Shown piece after piece: positions 34,290-45,093 of a DNA stretch of 64,000 nucleotides (position 1 is the first letter of the stretch; each line of letters begins with the position of its first letter). This stretch comes from Candidatus Latescibacterota bacterium (lineage in GTDB: Bacteria > Latescibacterota > UBA2968): contig JAJEHL010000026.1 of assembly GCA_022823725.1 (NCBI GenBank), positions 248,001 to 312,000 on the forward strand, given 5' to 3'. The position numbers and the translations under genes were made by a program. The notes under the pieces were generated by a model. That model was given only the letters and a program-made list of their open reading frames with translations. It had not been told where the DNA came from and did not search any database.

Positions 34290-37200
34290 ACCTTCGAGAT
34301 CAACAAGCACGCGATAAAATAGCTAACGCACTGGATCGCAATATGATGGTGCTCGCAGGAGCGGGCGCGGGAAAAACCTATGCGCTGGTGCAGCGGATGG
34401 CGAACGCGGTACAAACAGGTGTCGTAACCGTAGATCAACTATCCGCCATCACCTTCACGCGCAAAGCAGCAGGTGAAATGCGCGGGCGATTTTTCAGTGA
34501 ATTAAAATCGCGTGCTAAAAAAGCAGATGGTGACGATCTGAATCGCATTCAAAACGCACTCGAAAAAGTAGATCAATGCTTTATTGGCACCATACACTCA
34601 TTCTGCGGCCAGTTATTGCGCGAACGCCCCGTTGAAGCGGGCCTGCCGCCCGACTTTTCAGAAGTCGAAGAGCGCGAAGAAGCCGTCATGCGCCGCGAAG
34701 CATGGGATCAATTTGTCCAAAAGAGTTTTCTATCCGAAGACCCGCAACTCGCCCAATTTGAAGAACTGGGCCTCCGCCCGGAAGATCTGTATGGATTTTT
34801 TCAAAGACGCTACCAGTTCAGCGATGTACCGCTCATACGCGAACGAGTCCCAAAACCCGATTTATCGACCGCAGTTTCACAACTCGAAGCCTTTCTACAA
34901 CACACAGAAGCCTTTATCCCCGATCCACTACCCGGCAGACGCGATGCCCTCCAGACAGCCTTGACGCGCGCGCGATCATTCTTGTCGAACCGGGGGATAC
35001 ACTCCGATGCGGATCGCATCGCCCTCTTGCAAATACTCACCGGCAACCTCGGTGTCACCCTGAAAAGCTGGACGCCCAATCAGGATTTTGCAAAGCACTT
35101 GCGAGATAGCTTATTCCCCGAATTTCAAACCGAAACACTCAACCCCACCCTCACCAGATGGCGGCAATACATCTACCAATTTGCCGCACCCTATGTCGAT
35201 GATGCTGTTGAAGAATACGCCAGAACCCGCCGCGAAACCGGTCGCCTTACCTTTCAAGACCTGCTCGAACTGGCCGTGCGATTATTGCGCAATCACCCCG
35301 AAGTGCGCCGTCACTTTCAGGATCGCTATCGCTGCCTGTTCGTAGATGAATTTCAGGATACCGATCCCATTCAGGCCGAAATATTGCTGTATTTAACCGG
35401 CGAAAACCTGGAAGAAACCGATTGGCGCAAACTCACACCTCGCCCGGGCAGCTTATTTTTAGTCGGCGACAGCAAACAATCGATCTATCGCTTTCGCCGC
35501 GCGGACGTCGAAACCTTTGACCTCGTCCGCAACCGCATTGCCGATACCAATGGCGATATCGTCAACCTCAACACGAACTTTCGCTCATTGGGTCCCCTCT
35601 GTGATTGGATCAACGCGGCATTTGAACCCCTGTTCGCCGCGCATGAAAAACCCTATCAAGCCGAATTTGCTCCGCTATTCAAATACAGACCCGATGATGA
35701 AACAGATGCAGTCCGCCGAATCTCAATCGACAAAGTCTATCGCAACAGCCGAAGCCAGATCGCGGAGCAAGACGCCGAGCAAATTGCAAACTTCATCGCA
35801 ACGACCATAAATGGAGAAGACACCAGCGTATCGCCGGGCGACTTTCTCATCTTGACGCGCACCTCTGGTTATTTGTCCCATTACGCCCAGGCACTGGAAA
35901 AGTGCGGTATTCCCTTTGAAATCACGGGTGGTGATCGCCTGGGCGAAGCAGACGTATTGCACACACTCGCGGACTTTTTGGAAACAGTTTATATGCCCGA
36001 CAATCCGCTCCCACTACTCGCCTATTTGCGGGGCGATCTCGTCGGCCTGGGAGATGATATCCTCTATGAATTCAAAAAAACAGGCGGTGTTTTCAACTGG
36101 ACACGCGATCTGCCCAAGAGGATGGATCCAGAATTACACCGGACCTTCGCGCAGGCTTATGAACATCTCAAAAACGCGTCGGAATGGCTACAATCCCTAT
36201 CGCCCGATACCGCCATAGCGCGCTGTGTAGAAAAACTCGGCCTCCTGCCCTTTGTACATACCCAGCCTATGGGCGCAACACATGCCGGCAATCTCATCCG
36301 CATCTTATCTCTCGTCCGCGAATGGACAGCGCAGGGATTGCATTGGGGGCAGGTCGTGACCGAACTGCGTGCCCTCATCGACGACAGAGACTACAAAATT
36401 GAACAAATGACCCTCCCTTCCGCACAGGAAGACGTCGTGCGATTGATGAACCTGCACCAGGCTAAGGGATTACAGGGCAAAATCGTCTTCCTCGCCGACC
36501 CCTATGACACGAGTTACACGCGCTATGGTCCCGAGTTTCACGTATCCCGCACCAGCGACGAACCCTTTTTGGCATTACCCATTACAAAACCCCGCGGGCC
36601 ATATCAACGCGAGGTCGTTGCCGAGCCTGTGGATTGGGAAGACGCCGAAACCGAAGAAACGCGATTTTTACAAGGCGAAGAACTGCGATTGCTCTACGTA
36701 GCAGCAACGCGCGCAGAAAATTTGCTCGTGGTATCCACCTACGAGGAAAAACCCGACCATGGACCGTGGTCCCCGCTTTATCCCCATCTAAAAAACGTGC
36801 CCGAACTGGCGCACGGCAACCATTCACCGCATCCCATCCCGGAAACGCCATCAACCAAAACGCCGTCCGTAGAATTGGAACGAGAGCAAAGAGATCAATT
36901 CTGGCAAACTGTGAAAAAAGAATCGTTTAAGGTCGCGCAGGTGACAGATGATCGCGCAGACATCACATATTCGGACGAGGGGCGATCAGCAACGGGCAGA
37001 GGAGCTGCGTACGGCACCGTGATCCACCACATATTCGACGATGCCATCAACAGGCGATTGCCCGATGATCCCACACCTTATGTCATACATTTGCTACAGG
37101 AGGCGGGCGCAGACGCCGGGTTTCTACCACAAGCACTGAACGCATTGCAGCATTTTCGCAACTCGGAGATATGGACGGAAATACAGGCTTCAGAAACCGT

Positions 37201-37483
37201 TTATACCGAAGTTCCCTTCGCAATATCGCAAGCGGAGAACAACGTCTCACCCGACAAAATTATTCGCGGCGTCATCGATCTGGCCTATCGCCTGCCCAAA
37301 GGATGGAAAATCGTCGATTACAAAACCAATGCAGTCAAAACCGACGAAGATGTACAGGTACTATGCGAACAAACAGCCGACCAGGTGAACACCTATGCGG
37401 AACACTGGGCGAAATTCACCGGCGAACCTGTTGTTTCAAAGGGCTTGTGGCTAACGGAAAGACGTGAATTTATAATCGTTTAA
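34286..37483 (+). CDS. addA: AddA-like UvrD-family helicase-nuclease, 1065 aa
   Basis: ATP-dependent 3'-5' helicase fused to a nuclease, partner of the preceding AddB. Walker A GAGAGKT lies at about 24-30, followed by AITFTRKAAGEM, motif II VDEFQDTDPIQ, motif III VGDSKQSIYRFRRAD, the later LMNLHQAKGLQGKIVFL, and motif VI LLYVAATRAENLL. The C-terminal nuclease has IIRGVIDLAY and WKIVDYKTN. Length is close to other AddA proteins. The start was put at the ATG overlapping the addB stop; 46 upstream in-frame codons lie within addB and are not helicase-like. The pair loads RecA after resecting ends at Chi-like sites. Confidence 0.93.
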   Translation: MNLRDQQARDKIANALDRNMMVLAGAGAGKTYALVQRMANAVQTGVVTVDQLSAITFTRKAAGEMRGRFFSELKSRAKKADGDDLNRIQNALEKVDQCFIGTIHSFCGQLLRERPVEAGLPPDFSEVEEREEAVMRREAWDQFVQKSFLSEDPQLAQFEELGLRPEDLYGFFQRRYQFSDVPLIRERVPKPDLSTAVSQLEAFLQHTEAFIPDPLPGRRDALQTALTRARSFLSNRGIHSDADRIALLQILTGNLGVTLKSWTPNQDFAKHLRDSLFPEFQTETLNPTLTRWRQYIYQFAAPYVDDAVEEYARTRRETGRLTFQDLLELAVRLLRNHPEVRRHFQDRYRCLFVDEFQDTDPIQAEILLYLTGENLEETDWRKLTPRPGSLFLVGDSKQSIYRFRRADVETFDLVRNRIADTNGDIVNLNTNFRSLGPLCDWINAAFEPLFAAHEKPYQAEFAPLFKYRPDDETDAVRRISIDKVYRNSRSQIAEQDAEQIANFIATTINGEDTSVSPGDFLILTRTSGYLSHYAQALEKCGIPFEITGGDRLGEADVLHTLADFLETVYMPDNPLPLLAYLRGDLVGLGDDILYEFKKTGGVFNWTRDLPKRMDPELHRTFAQAYEHLKNASEWLQSLSPDTAIARCVEKLGLLPFVHTQPMGATHAGNLIRILSLVREWTAQGLHWGQVVTELRALIDDRDYKIEQMTLPSAQEDVVRLMNLHQAKGLQGKIVFLADPYDTSYTRYGPEFHVSRTSDEPFLALPITKPRGPYQREVVAEPVDWEDAETEETRFLQGEELRLLYVAATRAENLLVVSTYEEKPDHGPWSPLYPHLKNVPELAHGNHSPHPIPETPSTKTPSVELEREQRDQFWQTVKKESFKVAQVTDDRADITYSDEGRSATGRGAAYGTVIHHIFDDAINRRLPDDPTPYVIHLLQEAGADAGFLPQALNALQHFRNSEIWTEIQASETVYTEVPFAISQAENNVSPDKIIRGVIDLAYRLPKGWKIVDYKTNAVKTDEDVQVLCEQTADQVNTYAEHWAKFTGEPVVSKGLWLTERREFIIV

Positions 37484-37546
37484 GTTGTTGTTGTTGTTTT
37501 CTGATAATTCTTTGGGACACAGAGGGTTTTATAAGAAAAAGTAAGG

Positions 37547-37575
37547 TTGACAAAACCGTTAAAATTCAGTAAATT
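37547..37575 (+). promoter_or_regulatory. candidate dnaN promoter
   Basis: A perfect -35 TTGACA is followed after 17 bases by TAAATT (four of six matches to the -10 consensus). A better TATAGT lies slightly too far downstream. This is the only good candidate in the 207-base gap before dnaN, and it would drive the dnaN-recF-dciA-gyrB-gyrA run. Confidence 0.5.
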
Positions 37576-37690
37576 ATAGTGTTTGTATTTGAGCAAAAAA
37601 CCACTCATTTTTGAACCTGAAAAAACGCATCATTCAACACCTCAAAAAATCATTCACAAAGAGCTTCACGCGCTTGGGAGAGACGCATTC

Positions 37691-38866
37691 ATGAAAGTAT
37701 CAATAGAAAAAGATGAACTCCTCAAAGGTATCCAAGCTGTGATCGATATCGTGCCTTCTAAAACCGCATTGCCAGTATTGTCCAATATCTTGATAGATGC
37801 AAACAATGGTAGCGATGTGTGTTTGAGTGCCACAGATCTCGATATATCAATCACCTGCAAACTTTCAGCCACCATCAAAGACGCCGGGGCAACAACGGTG
37901 CCAGCGCGCAAATTCTCAGAAATTGTGCGCGAGTTGCCCGAAGAAACCCTATCCCTCACTGCAGAAGAAGGTCGTGTAACGCTGCAACGCCAAAGTGGTG
38001 CCGAAGGAACTTATGCCTTGATGTCGGTGCCAGCCGACGACTTTCCCGAACTGCCTGAGGAGATTGACGGTCCCGAGATCGCGTTTCTACCTGATGAAGA
38101 TGAGGATTCTCAGGAGTCTTCGGCTGATAGCAATGTTCTCAGCGAGATGATTTCTAAAACGATCTTTGCCGTGTCTCGCGATGAAACTCGCCCGATACTC
38201 ACAGGAGTCCTCTGGCAGGTTGGCAATGGACGCATGACCATGGTGGCAACAGATGGTCACCGCCTGGTCAAATACTCGCGGATTCAGGATGGATTACCCG
38301 AAGAAAATAAAGAGGCGATTGTTCCCCCTCGCGCTTTGAATCATGTGGTTAAACTCATGGGAGGAGGGATAGATCTTCAAAAAGCCCAACTCGGGCAAAG
38401 CCATGTGCTCTTTTCACTGGGCGACGAAGACACCATCCAGATTTTCTCTCGACTGATTGAAGGTCCTTATGTCGATTACGAACAAGTGATTCCCCAAAAC
38501 AACGGCAAGCGCCTTCGCGTTTCGAACAGCCAATTGCAGCCTGCTGTGCGGCGCGTATCCATTCTGGCAAGTGCTCAGACCCATCAATTGCGGCTCGAAC
38601 TCAAAAAGAACGAACTCGCATTATCAGCTACCAGCCAGGAAATAGGAGGCGAAGCGCGTGAATCTATGGGCGTTGAATACGATGAAGATGAAATGACCAT
38701 TGGGTATAATTCCGGCTATCTACAAGACGTGCTCCGGCGCATTAACTGTGACGAAGTGCTCTTTGAACTCGACAGCGCTGTAGCCGCGGGAATCATCAGA
38801 CCTGGAGAACAACTCGAAGGCGAAGACTATCTTTGTCTCCTCATGCCCTTGCGGCTCAATGAATGA
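37691..38866 (+). CDS. dnaN: DNA polymerase III beta subunit (sliding clamp), 391 aa
   Basis: Three-domain clamp that tethers the replicative polymerase to DNA. The start MKVSIEKDELLKGIQAV and the hallmark SKTALPVLSNILI at about residues 20-33 are typical. Later blocks include RKFSEIVRELPEE, FAVSRDETRPILTGVLW, ATDGHRLVKYSR and the C-terminal end LLMPLRLNE (the usual LxMPxRL). At the junction of domains I and II there is an acidic, serine-rich insertion of about 15 residues (DEDEDSQESSADSN) absent from most clamps. The start was taken at the ATG after gggagag; the frame is open 36 codons earlier without support. Confidence 0.97.
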   Translation: MKVSIEKDELLKGIQAVIDIVPSKTALPVLSNILIDANNGSDVCLSATDLDISITCKLSATIKDAGATTVPARKFSEIVRELPEETLSLTAEEGRVTLQRQSGAEGTYALMSVPADDFPELPEEIDGPEIAFLPDEDEDSQESSADSNVLSEMISKTIFAVSRDETRPILTGVLWQVGNGRMTMVATDGHRLVKYSRIQDGLPEENKEAIVPPRALNHVVKLMGGGIDLQKAQLGQSHVLFSLGDEDTIQIFSRLIEGPYVDYEQVIPQNNGKRLRVSNSQLQPAVRRVSILASAQTHQLRLELKKNELALSATSQEIGGEARESMGVEYDEDEMTIGYNSGYLQDVLRRINCDEVLFELDSAVAAGIIRPGEQLEGEDYLCLLMPLRLNE

Positions 38867-39951
38867 TGTATGTCTCCTCACTTAAACTCACCAATTTTCG
38901 AAACTTTGAGCATGCTGAATTTACATTTGATCAGGCAAAAACGGCAATTTGGGCAGATAATGCCCGCGGGAAATCAAATGTTTTAGAAGCGTTGTACTTT
39001 TTGGCACTGGCAAAATCGGGCCGAGGTGCCAGAGATCGGGATGTGCTCAGGTGGGGTGCTAACTATTTCGTGATCGACGCCCAGATAGAGCGCGAAGATC
39101 GTTCCTTTCCCATTCGCATTGCCTACGACCCCCTCGTTGGCAAGAAACAAGCCTCTCTTGCAGAGACATCTCTTCCCCGCCTTTCAGACCTTATTGGCGC
39201 TTTCAACGCTGTTTTATTTTCCCCCGAAGATGTAGATCTCGTATTGCGAGAACCGGCGCAGCGCCGCCGTATTTTAGATATTCTCGTTTCGCAATCAAAC
39301 GCATCCTATTTGGCTGACCTGGAAGGGTATCAGCGCGTTTTGGCGCAGCGCAATCGGTTGTTAAAAGACCGCCGTTCAGCATTATTATCACATCCCGAAC
39401 AAGTTGAACCGTGGAATGAGCAATTGTCCAATTTGGGTGCTCGCATAATATCTCATCGTCTCGAAGCACTGAATGATATACAAAATCTTCTGTCGGAATA
39501 CTATCGGGCTATCGCGCCCACACCCGAAAAAATGAAAGCGAGTTATCGCAGTCCCATATCCATGGAAACGCGCGACCAGGGCAGGGAAATACTCTTCGAA
39601 GCACTGACGACCCGATTGCCACAAGAAGTCGAATTGCGATATACACTTACGGGACCACACCGCGACAATTTGATTTTTACACTCGATGACAAAGCTGTAC
39701 ATCAATTCGCGTCCCAGGGCCAACTCAAAACCGTTCTGCTTTCCTGGAAACTGGCCGAAGCAACATTTTTAGAGCAACAAACCGGGTGGCGACCTGTTTT
39801 GCTGATGGACGATGTATTTTCAGAACTCGATCCCAATCGGGCAAAAGCCGTATTGAACCTGATCCCCGATTTTGGGCAGGTGGTCGTAACCTCAGCACGC
39901 GATCCAGATTTGGATTTTAAAGCACATGGGTTTCGGCTGTTGAAATTGTAA
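38863..39951 (+). CDS. recF: DNA replication and repair protein RecF, 362 aa
   Basis: SMC-like ATPase that loads RecA at single-strand gaps. The start MMYVSSLKLTNFRNFEHAEF, the signature region (SQGQLKTVLLSWKLAEA) and Walker B VLLMDDVFSELDPNR, followed by the QVVVTSA strand, are all present. The P-loop is unusual: residues 31-38 read ADNARGKS, so the first glycine of G-x4-GK-[ST] is alanine. The start overlaps the dnaN stop by four bases; a second ATG follows immediately and either could be used. Confidence 0.95.
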   Translation: MMYVSSLKLTNFRNFEHAEFTFDQAKTAIWADNARGKSNVLEALYFLALAKSGRGARDRDVLRWGANYFVIDAQIEREDRSFPIRIAYDPLVGKKQASLAETSLPRLSDLIGAFNAVLFSPEDVDLVLREPAQRRRILDILVSQSNASYLADLEGYQRVLAQRNRLLKDRRSALLSHPEQVEPWNEQLSNLGARIISHRLEALNDIQNLLSEYYRAIAPTPEKMKASYRSPISMETRDQGREILFEALTTRLPQEVELRYTLTGPHRDNLIFTLDDKAVHQFASQGQLKTVLLSWKLAEATFLEQQTGWRPVLLMDDVFSELDPNRAKAVLNLIPDFGQVVVTSARDPDLDFKAHGFRLLKL

Positions 39952-39959
39952 ATAACGTT

Positions 39960-40325
39960 ATGGATGCCGAGACTGACAGACGCAAAAGCGGTGTTTACAG
40001 ATATCGGAATAGTGGGGCATCTGACCCGGTTTCCGCAGGTGACGCTATTCGCCAGTTGGTAGATAGCCTGGGACTTGCGGAAAAATTGAGAGAACAGCGC
40101 GTGTTATCACTCTGGGAAAAAATTGTGGGTGAAGATATAGCTGCTGTAACGCGAGCCGAAGGCTTTCGGTGGGGGCATGGGGAATTAACTGTTTCAGCTC
40201 AAAACGCCACCCAGAGTAACTGGTTGCGCTATCAATGCGAAACAATACGTCAAAATTTGAATCGCGAGGTTGGCGGTGATGTTGTAAAAACAATTCGGTT
40301 AAAAGTTGACCCGTCTATTCGTTGA
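39960..40325 (+). CDS. dciA: DUF721 / DciA-family helicase-loading protein, 121 aa
   Basis: Small DUF721 protein: LVDSLGLAEKLREQRVLSLWEKIVGEDIAAVTRAEGFRWG then ELTVSAQNATQSNWLRYQ, the KH-like core of DciA, which loads the replicative helicase DnaB in bacteria lacking DnaC or DnaI. The recF-dciA-gyrB order is common in such genomes. The N-terminal 25 residues are basic and probably disordered. It begins eight bases after recF with a poor ribosome site, consistent with translational coupling. Confidence 0.85.
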   Translation: MDAETDRRKSGVYRYRNSGASDPVSAGDAIRQLVDSLGLAEKLREQRVLSLWEKIVGEDIAAVTRAEGFRWGHGELTVSAQNATQSNWLRYQCETIRQNLNREVGGDVVKTIRLKVDPSIR

Positions 40326-40343
40326 TCCGTCTATTCGTCTATG

Positions 40344-42333
<1,990 letters not shown>

Positions 42334-42378
42334 AAACTGGCGACTGGCGACAGATAACACCAAGGAGACGATAAGACA

Positions 42379-45021
42379 ATGATGATAGAACGATCGCGGG
42401 TGATCCCTGTTGAAATTGGTGATGAGTTGAAGAAGTCCATGCTCGATTATTCGATGAGCACACTGGTCAATCGCGCATTGCCGGATGTGCGCGATGGAAT
42501 GAAACCATCGCAAAGACGCATTCTGGTAGCGATGAATGATCTCGGCCTGGGCGCAAACCGGCAGCATCGAAAATGCGCTCATATTGCCGGTCATGCCTCG
42601 GGAAATTATCATCCGCACGGTGAAGACATTGTCTATCCAACGCTGGTGCATCTGGCGCAGGATTTTAAGTTGCGTTATCCACTCGTAGATGGGCAGGGCA
42701 ATTTTGGCTCCATCGACGGATATCCTCCGGCTGCGATGCGCTATACAGAAGCGCGTATGGCCGGACCGGGGCAGGAGATGTTGAACGATCTCGAGAAAGA
42801 GACCGTTGATTATCGCCCAAACTACGACGAGCGCCTGGAAGAACCCAAAGTATTGCCTTCTGCATTTCCAAACATGGTTTGCAACGGTGCCGTGGGAATT
42901 GCCACGACAATGGCCACGGCAATTCCGCCGCACAATTTGCAGGAGGTCGCCGATGGCCTTGTCGCATTGATCGATAACCCCGAATTGGATATCGCTGAGT
43001 TGATGGAATATATCAAAGCACCCGACTTTCCAACCGGTGGCATCATTTATGGTATAGGTGGCGTTTTAGACGCCTATCAGACGGGGCGCGGACATCTGCG
43101 GATCCGGGCAAAAGCCGATATAGAGGAAGACAAAACCGGACGAGAAACCATTATCATCACAGAAATTCCCTATATGGTGAACAAGACAACGCTATTGGAA
43201 AAAATGGCGGATCTGGTAAGCGAAAAACGCATAGAAGGGATTTCAAATATTCAGGATGAATCCGACCGCGATGGATTGCGCATCGTGGTGGAACTCAAAC
43301 GCGATGTGGTTGGGGATGTAATTTTGAACCAACTTTACAAACACACCCAGTTGGAATCGACATTTGCGGCCAATATGGTTGCTCTGGTCAACGGACGGCC
43401 GCAACAAGTGACCTTGAAGCACATGTTGCAGTGCTATATTGACCACCGCCACGATGTCGTGAAACGACGCACAGAATACGAACTGCGGGTGGCTGAAGAT
43501 CGCGCACATATCCTGGAAGGATTAATACTCGCTCAGGCCAATATTGACGAAATAATCCGTATTATCCGCGGGTCAAAAGATACCAATGAAGCGCGGCGCG
43601 CGTTGACACAACTCAAATTGTCCAGGGGACAACACCTATCGGGAGAAGAACAACGCCAATTGTCCGAACGCCAAGTACAGGCCATTCTGTCCATGACATT
43701 GCAACGATTGACCAACATGGAGCAGCAAAAGATAGCAGACGAATACTCCGACCTGACGCAAGAGATTGAACGCTTGCGCTCTATTCTGGACAACCGCGAA
43801 TTGCGCATGAATATTGTCAAAGACGAATTGGGTGTGATGCGCGAAAAATACGGCGACGAGCGGCGGTCAGAAATCGTGTTGGCGGCCTCTGAGTTCAGTA
43901 TTGAAGATTTGATCCACGAAGAAGATATGGTCATTACAATTTCTCACAATGGGTATATTAAACGCATTCCCGTATCCACTTATCGCGCACAAAACCGGGG
44001 CGGACGCGGGATCACGGGGATGAGAACAAAGGATGAAGATTTTGTAGAAAGCCTATTCGTGGCGTCCACGCACAGTTATATCCTCGTATTGACAGACCGG
44101 GGGCACTGTGTGTGGCTAAAAGTGCATGAAATTCCGCGGGGGACGCGTCAAGCCCGCGGTCGGCCCATTGTCAATGTCGTAGATATCCCCTATGGACATA
44201 AGGTCGCCGAGGTCGTGCCAGTGCGCGGAGCGGTGTCCAACTGCGCCAGCAGTTCATTTGATGAAGATCGCTATCTGCTGTCTATAACCCGAAAAGGGCT
44301 AACAAAAAAGACCGCGCTATCGGCTTATAGCCGTCCGCGCAAGGGTGGCATTATTGCGATGAATGTGCGGGAAGACGATCAGCTAATCAAAGCCGCGATT
44401 ACAGGGGGAGACGACCGGGTGATCATTGCCACAAAGCATGGGCAAGCTGTGTACTTTGACGAAAACAAAGTGCGGGCTATGGGGCGCAACTCACAGGGGG
44501 TGCGCGGCGTGTCTTTGCAAGGCGATGATGTGGTGGTGGGTATGGTGGTCGTGAAGCCTGAAAATGTAGAGCAGTCTCATTTATTGACCGTCTGTGCTAA
44601 TGGATATGGCAAGCGCTCGCCGATTTCGGAGTATCGCCTGACAAACCGGGGTGGTAAAGGCGTGATCAACATCAAGACCACAGATCGCAATGGCCCCGTG
44701 GTATCGGTGATGGGCGTGACGGAAGATAGCCGCGACGATATGGTGATTGTGACACAGAACGGCATCTTGATCCGACAAAAAGTAGCGGACGTGAGCGTGA
44801 TTGGGCGCAATACGCAGGGCGTGCGTTTAATCAATCCAGATGACGGCGATCAGGTAATCGATGTGGCACAGGTCGGCCAGGATGAGGAAGAAGAAGGCGA
44901 AGCCGCGATAGACCCGACATCTGAAGAAGTAAGTGAAAATGAAGATGAGAACACTGCTGAGGAGAACGGAACGATGAAGACGTTATGGCGCGAGGTGCAA
45001 AAGCGAACGGGATGGAAGTGA
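42379..45021 (+). CDS. gyrA: DNA gyrase subunit A, 880 aa
   Basis: DNA-breaking subunit of gyrase. The catalytic tyrosine is Tyr122 in AAMRYTEARM, numbered as in E. coli, and PDVRDGMKPSQRR and YHPHGED are present. The C-terminal pinwheel includes AQNRGGRGITGM as the GyrA box, plus NRGGKGVINIK. In the quinolone-resistance region, position 83 is aspartate and 87 proline, where sensitive enzymes usually have serine and an acidic residue. An acidic tail follows the pinwheel (DEEEEGEAAIDPTSEEVSEN). An aaggaga ribosome site precedes the ATG. Confidence 0.96.
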   Translation: MMIERSRVIPVEIGDELKKSMLDYSMSTLVNRALPDVRDGMKPSQRRILVAMNDLGLGANRQHRKCAHIAGHASGNYHPHGEDIVYPTLVHLAQDFKLRYPLVDGQGNFGSIDGYPPAAMRYTEARMAGPGQEMLNDLEKETVDYRPNYDERLEEPKVLPSAFPNMVCNGAVGIATTMATAIPPHNLQEVADGLVALIDNPELDIAELMEYIKAPDFPTGGIIYGIGGVLDAYQTGRGHLRIRAKADIEEDKTGRETIIITEIPYMVNKTTLLEKMADLVSEKRIEGISNIQDESDRDGLRIVVELKRDVVGDVILNQLYKHTQLESTFAANMVALVNGRPQQVTLKHMLQCYIDHRHDVVKRRTEYELRVAEDRAHILEGLILAQANIDEIIRIIRGSKDTNEARRALTQLKLSRGQHLSGEEQRQLSERQVQAILSMTLQRLTNMEQQKIADEYSDLTQEIERLRSILDNRELRMNIVKDELGVMREKYGDERRSEIVLAASEFSIEDLIHEEDMVITISHNGYIKRIPVSTYRAQNRGGRGITGMRTKDEDFVESLFVASTHSYILVLTDRGHCVWLKVHEIPRGTRQARGRPIVNVVDIPYGHKVAEVVPVRGAVSNCASSSFDEDRYLLSITRKGLTKKTALSAYSRPRKGGIIAMNVREDDQLIKAAITGGDDRVIIATKHGQAVYFDENKVRAMGRNSQGVRGVSLQGDDVVVGMVVVKPENVEQSHLLTVCANGYGKRSPISEYRLTNRGGKGVINIKTTDRNGPVVSVMGVTEDSRDDMVIVTQNGILIRQKVADVSVIGRNTQGVRLINPDDGDQVIDVAQVGQDEEEEGEAAIDPTSEEVSENEDENTAEENGTMKTLWREVQKRTGWK

Positions 45022-45049
45022 ACAACACACTTTTGAATTGAAATACGCA

Positions 45050-45079
45050 GCGGCAGAGAGTTTTCTCTGCCGCTTTTTT
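45050..45079 (+). terminator. rho-independent terminator after gyrA
   Basis: GCGGCAGAGA and TCTCTGCCGC form a 10-bp stem with a GTTT loop, followed by a run of six T. It lies 28 bases after the gyrA stop and ends the dnaN-gyrA transcript. In the minus direction it follows the homoserine dehydrogenase gene but lacks a T run there. Confidence 0.92.
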
Positions 45080-45093
45080 GTTTTCTCATCCTC

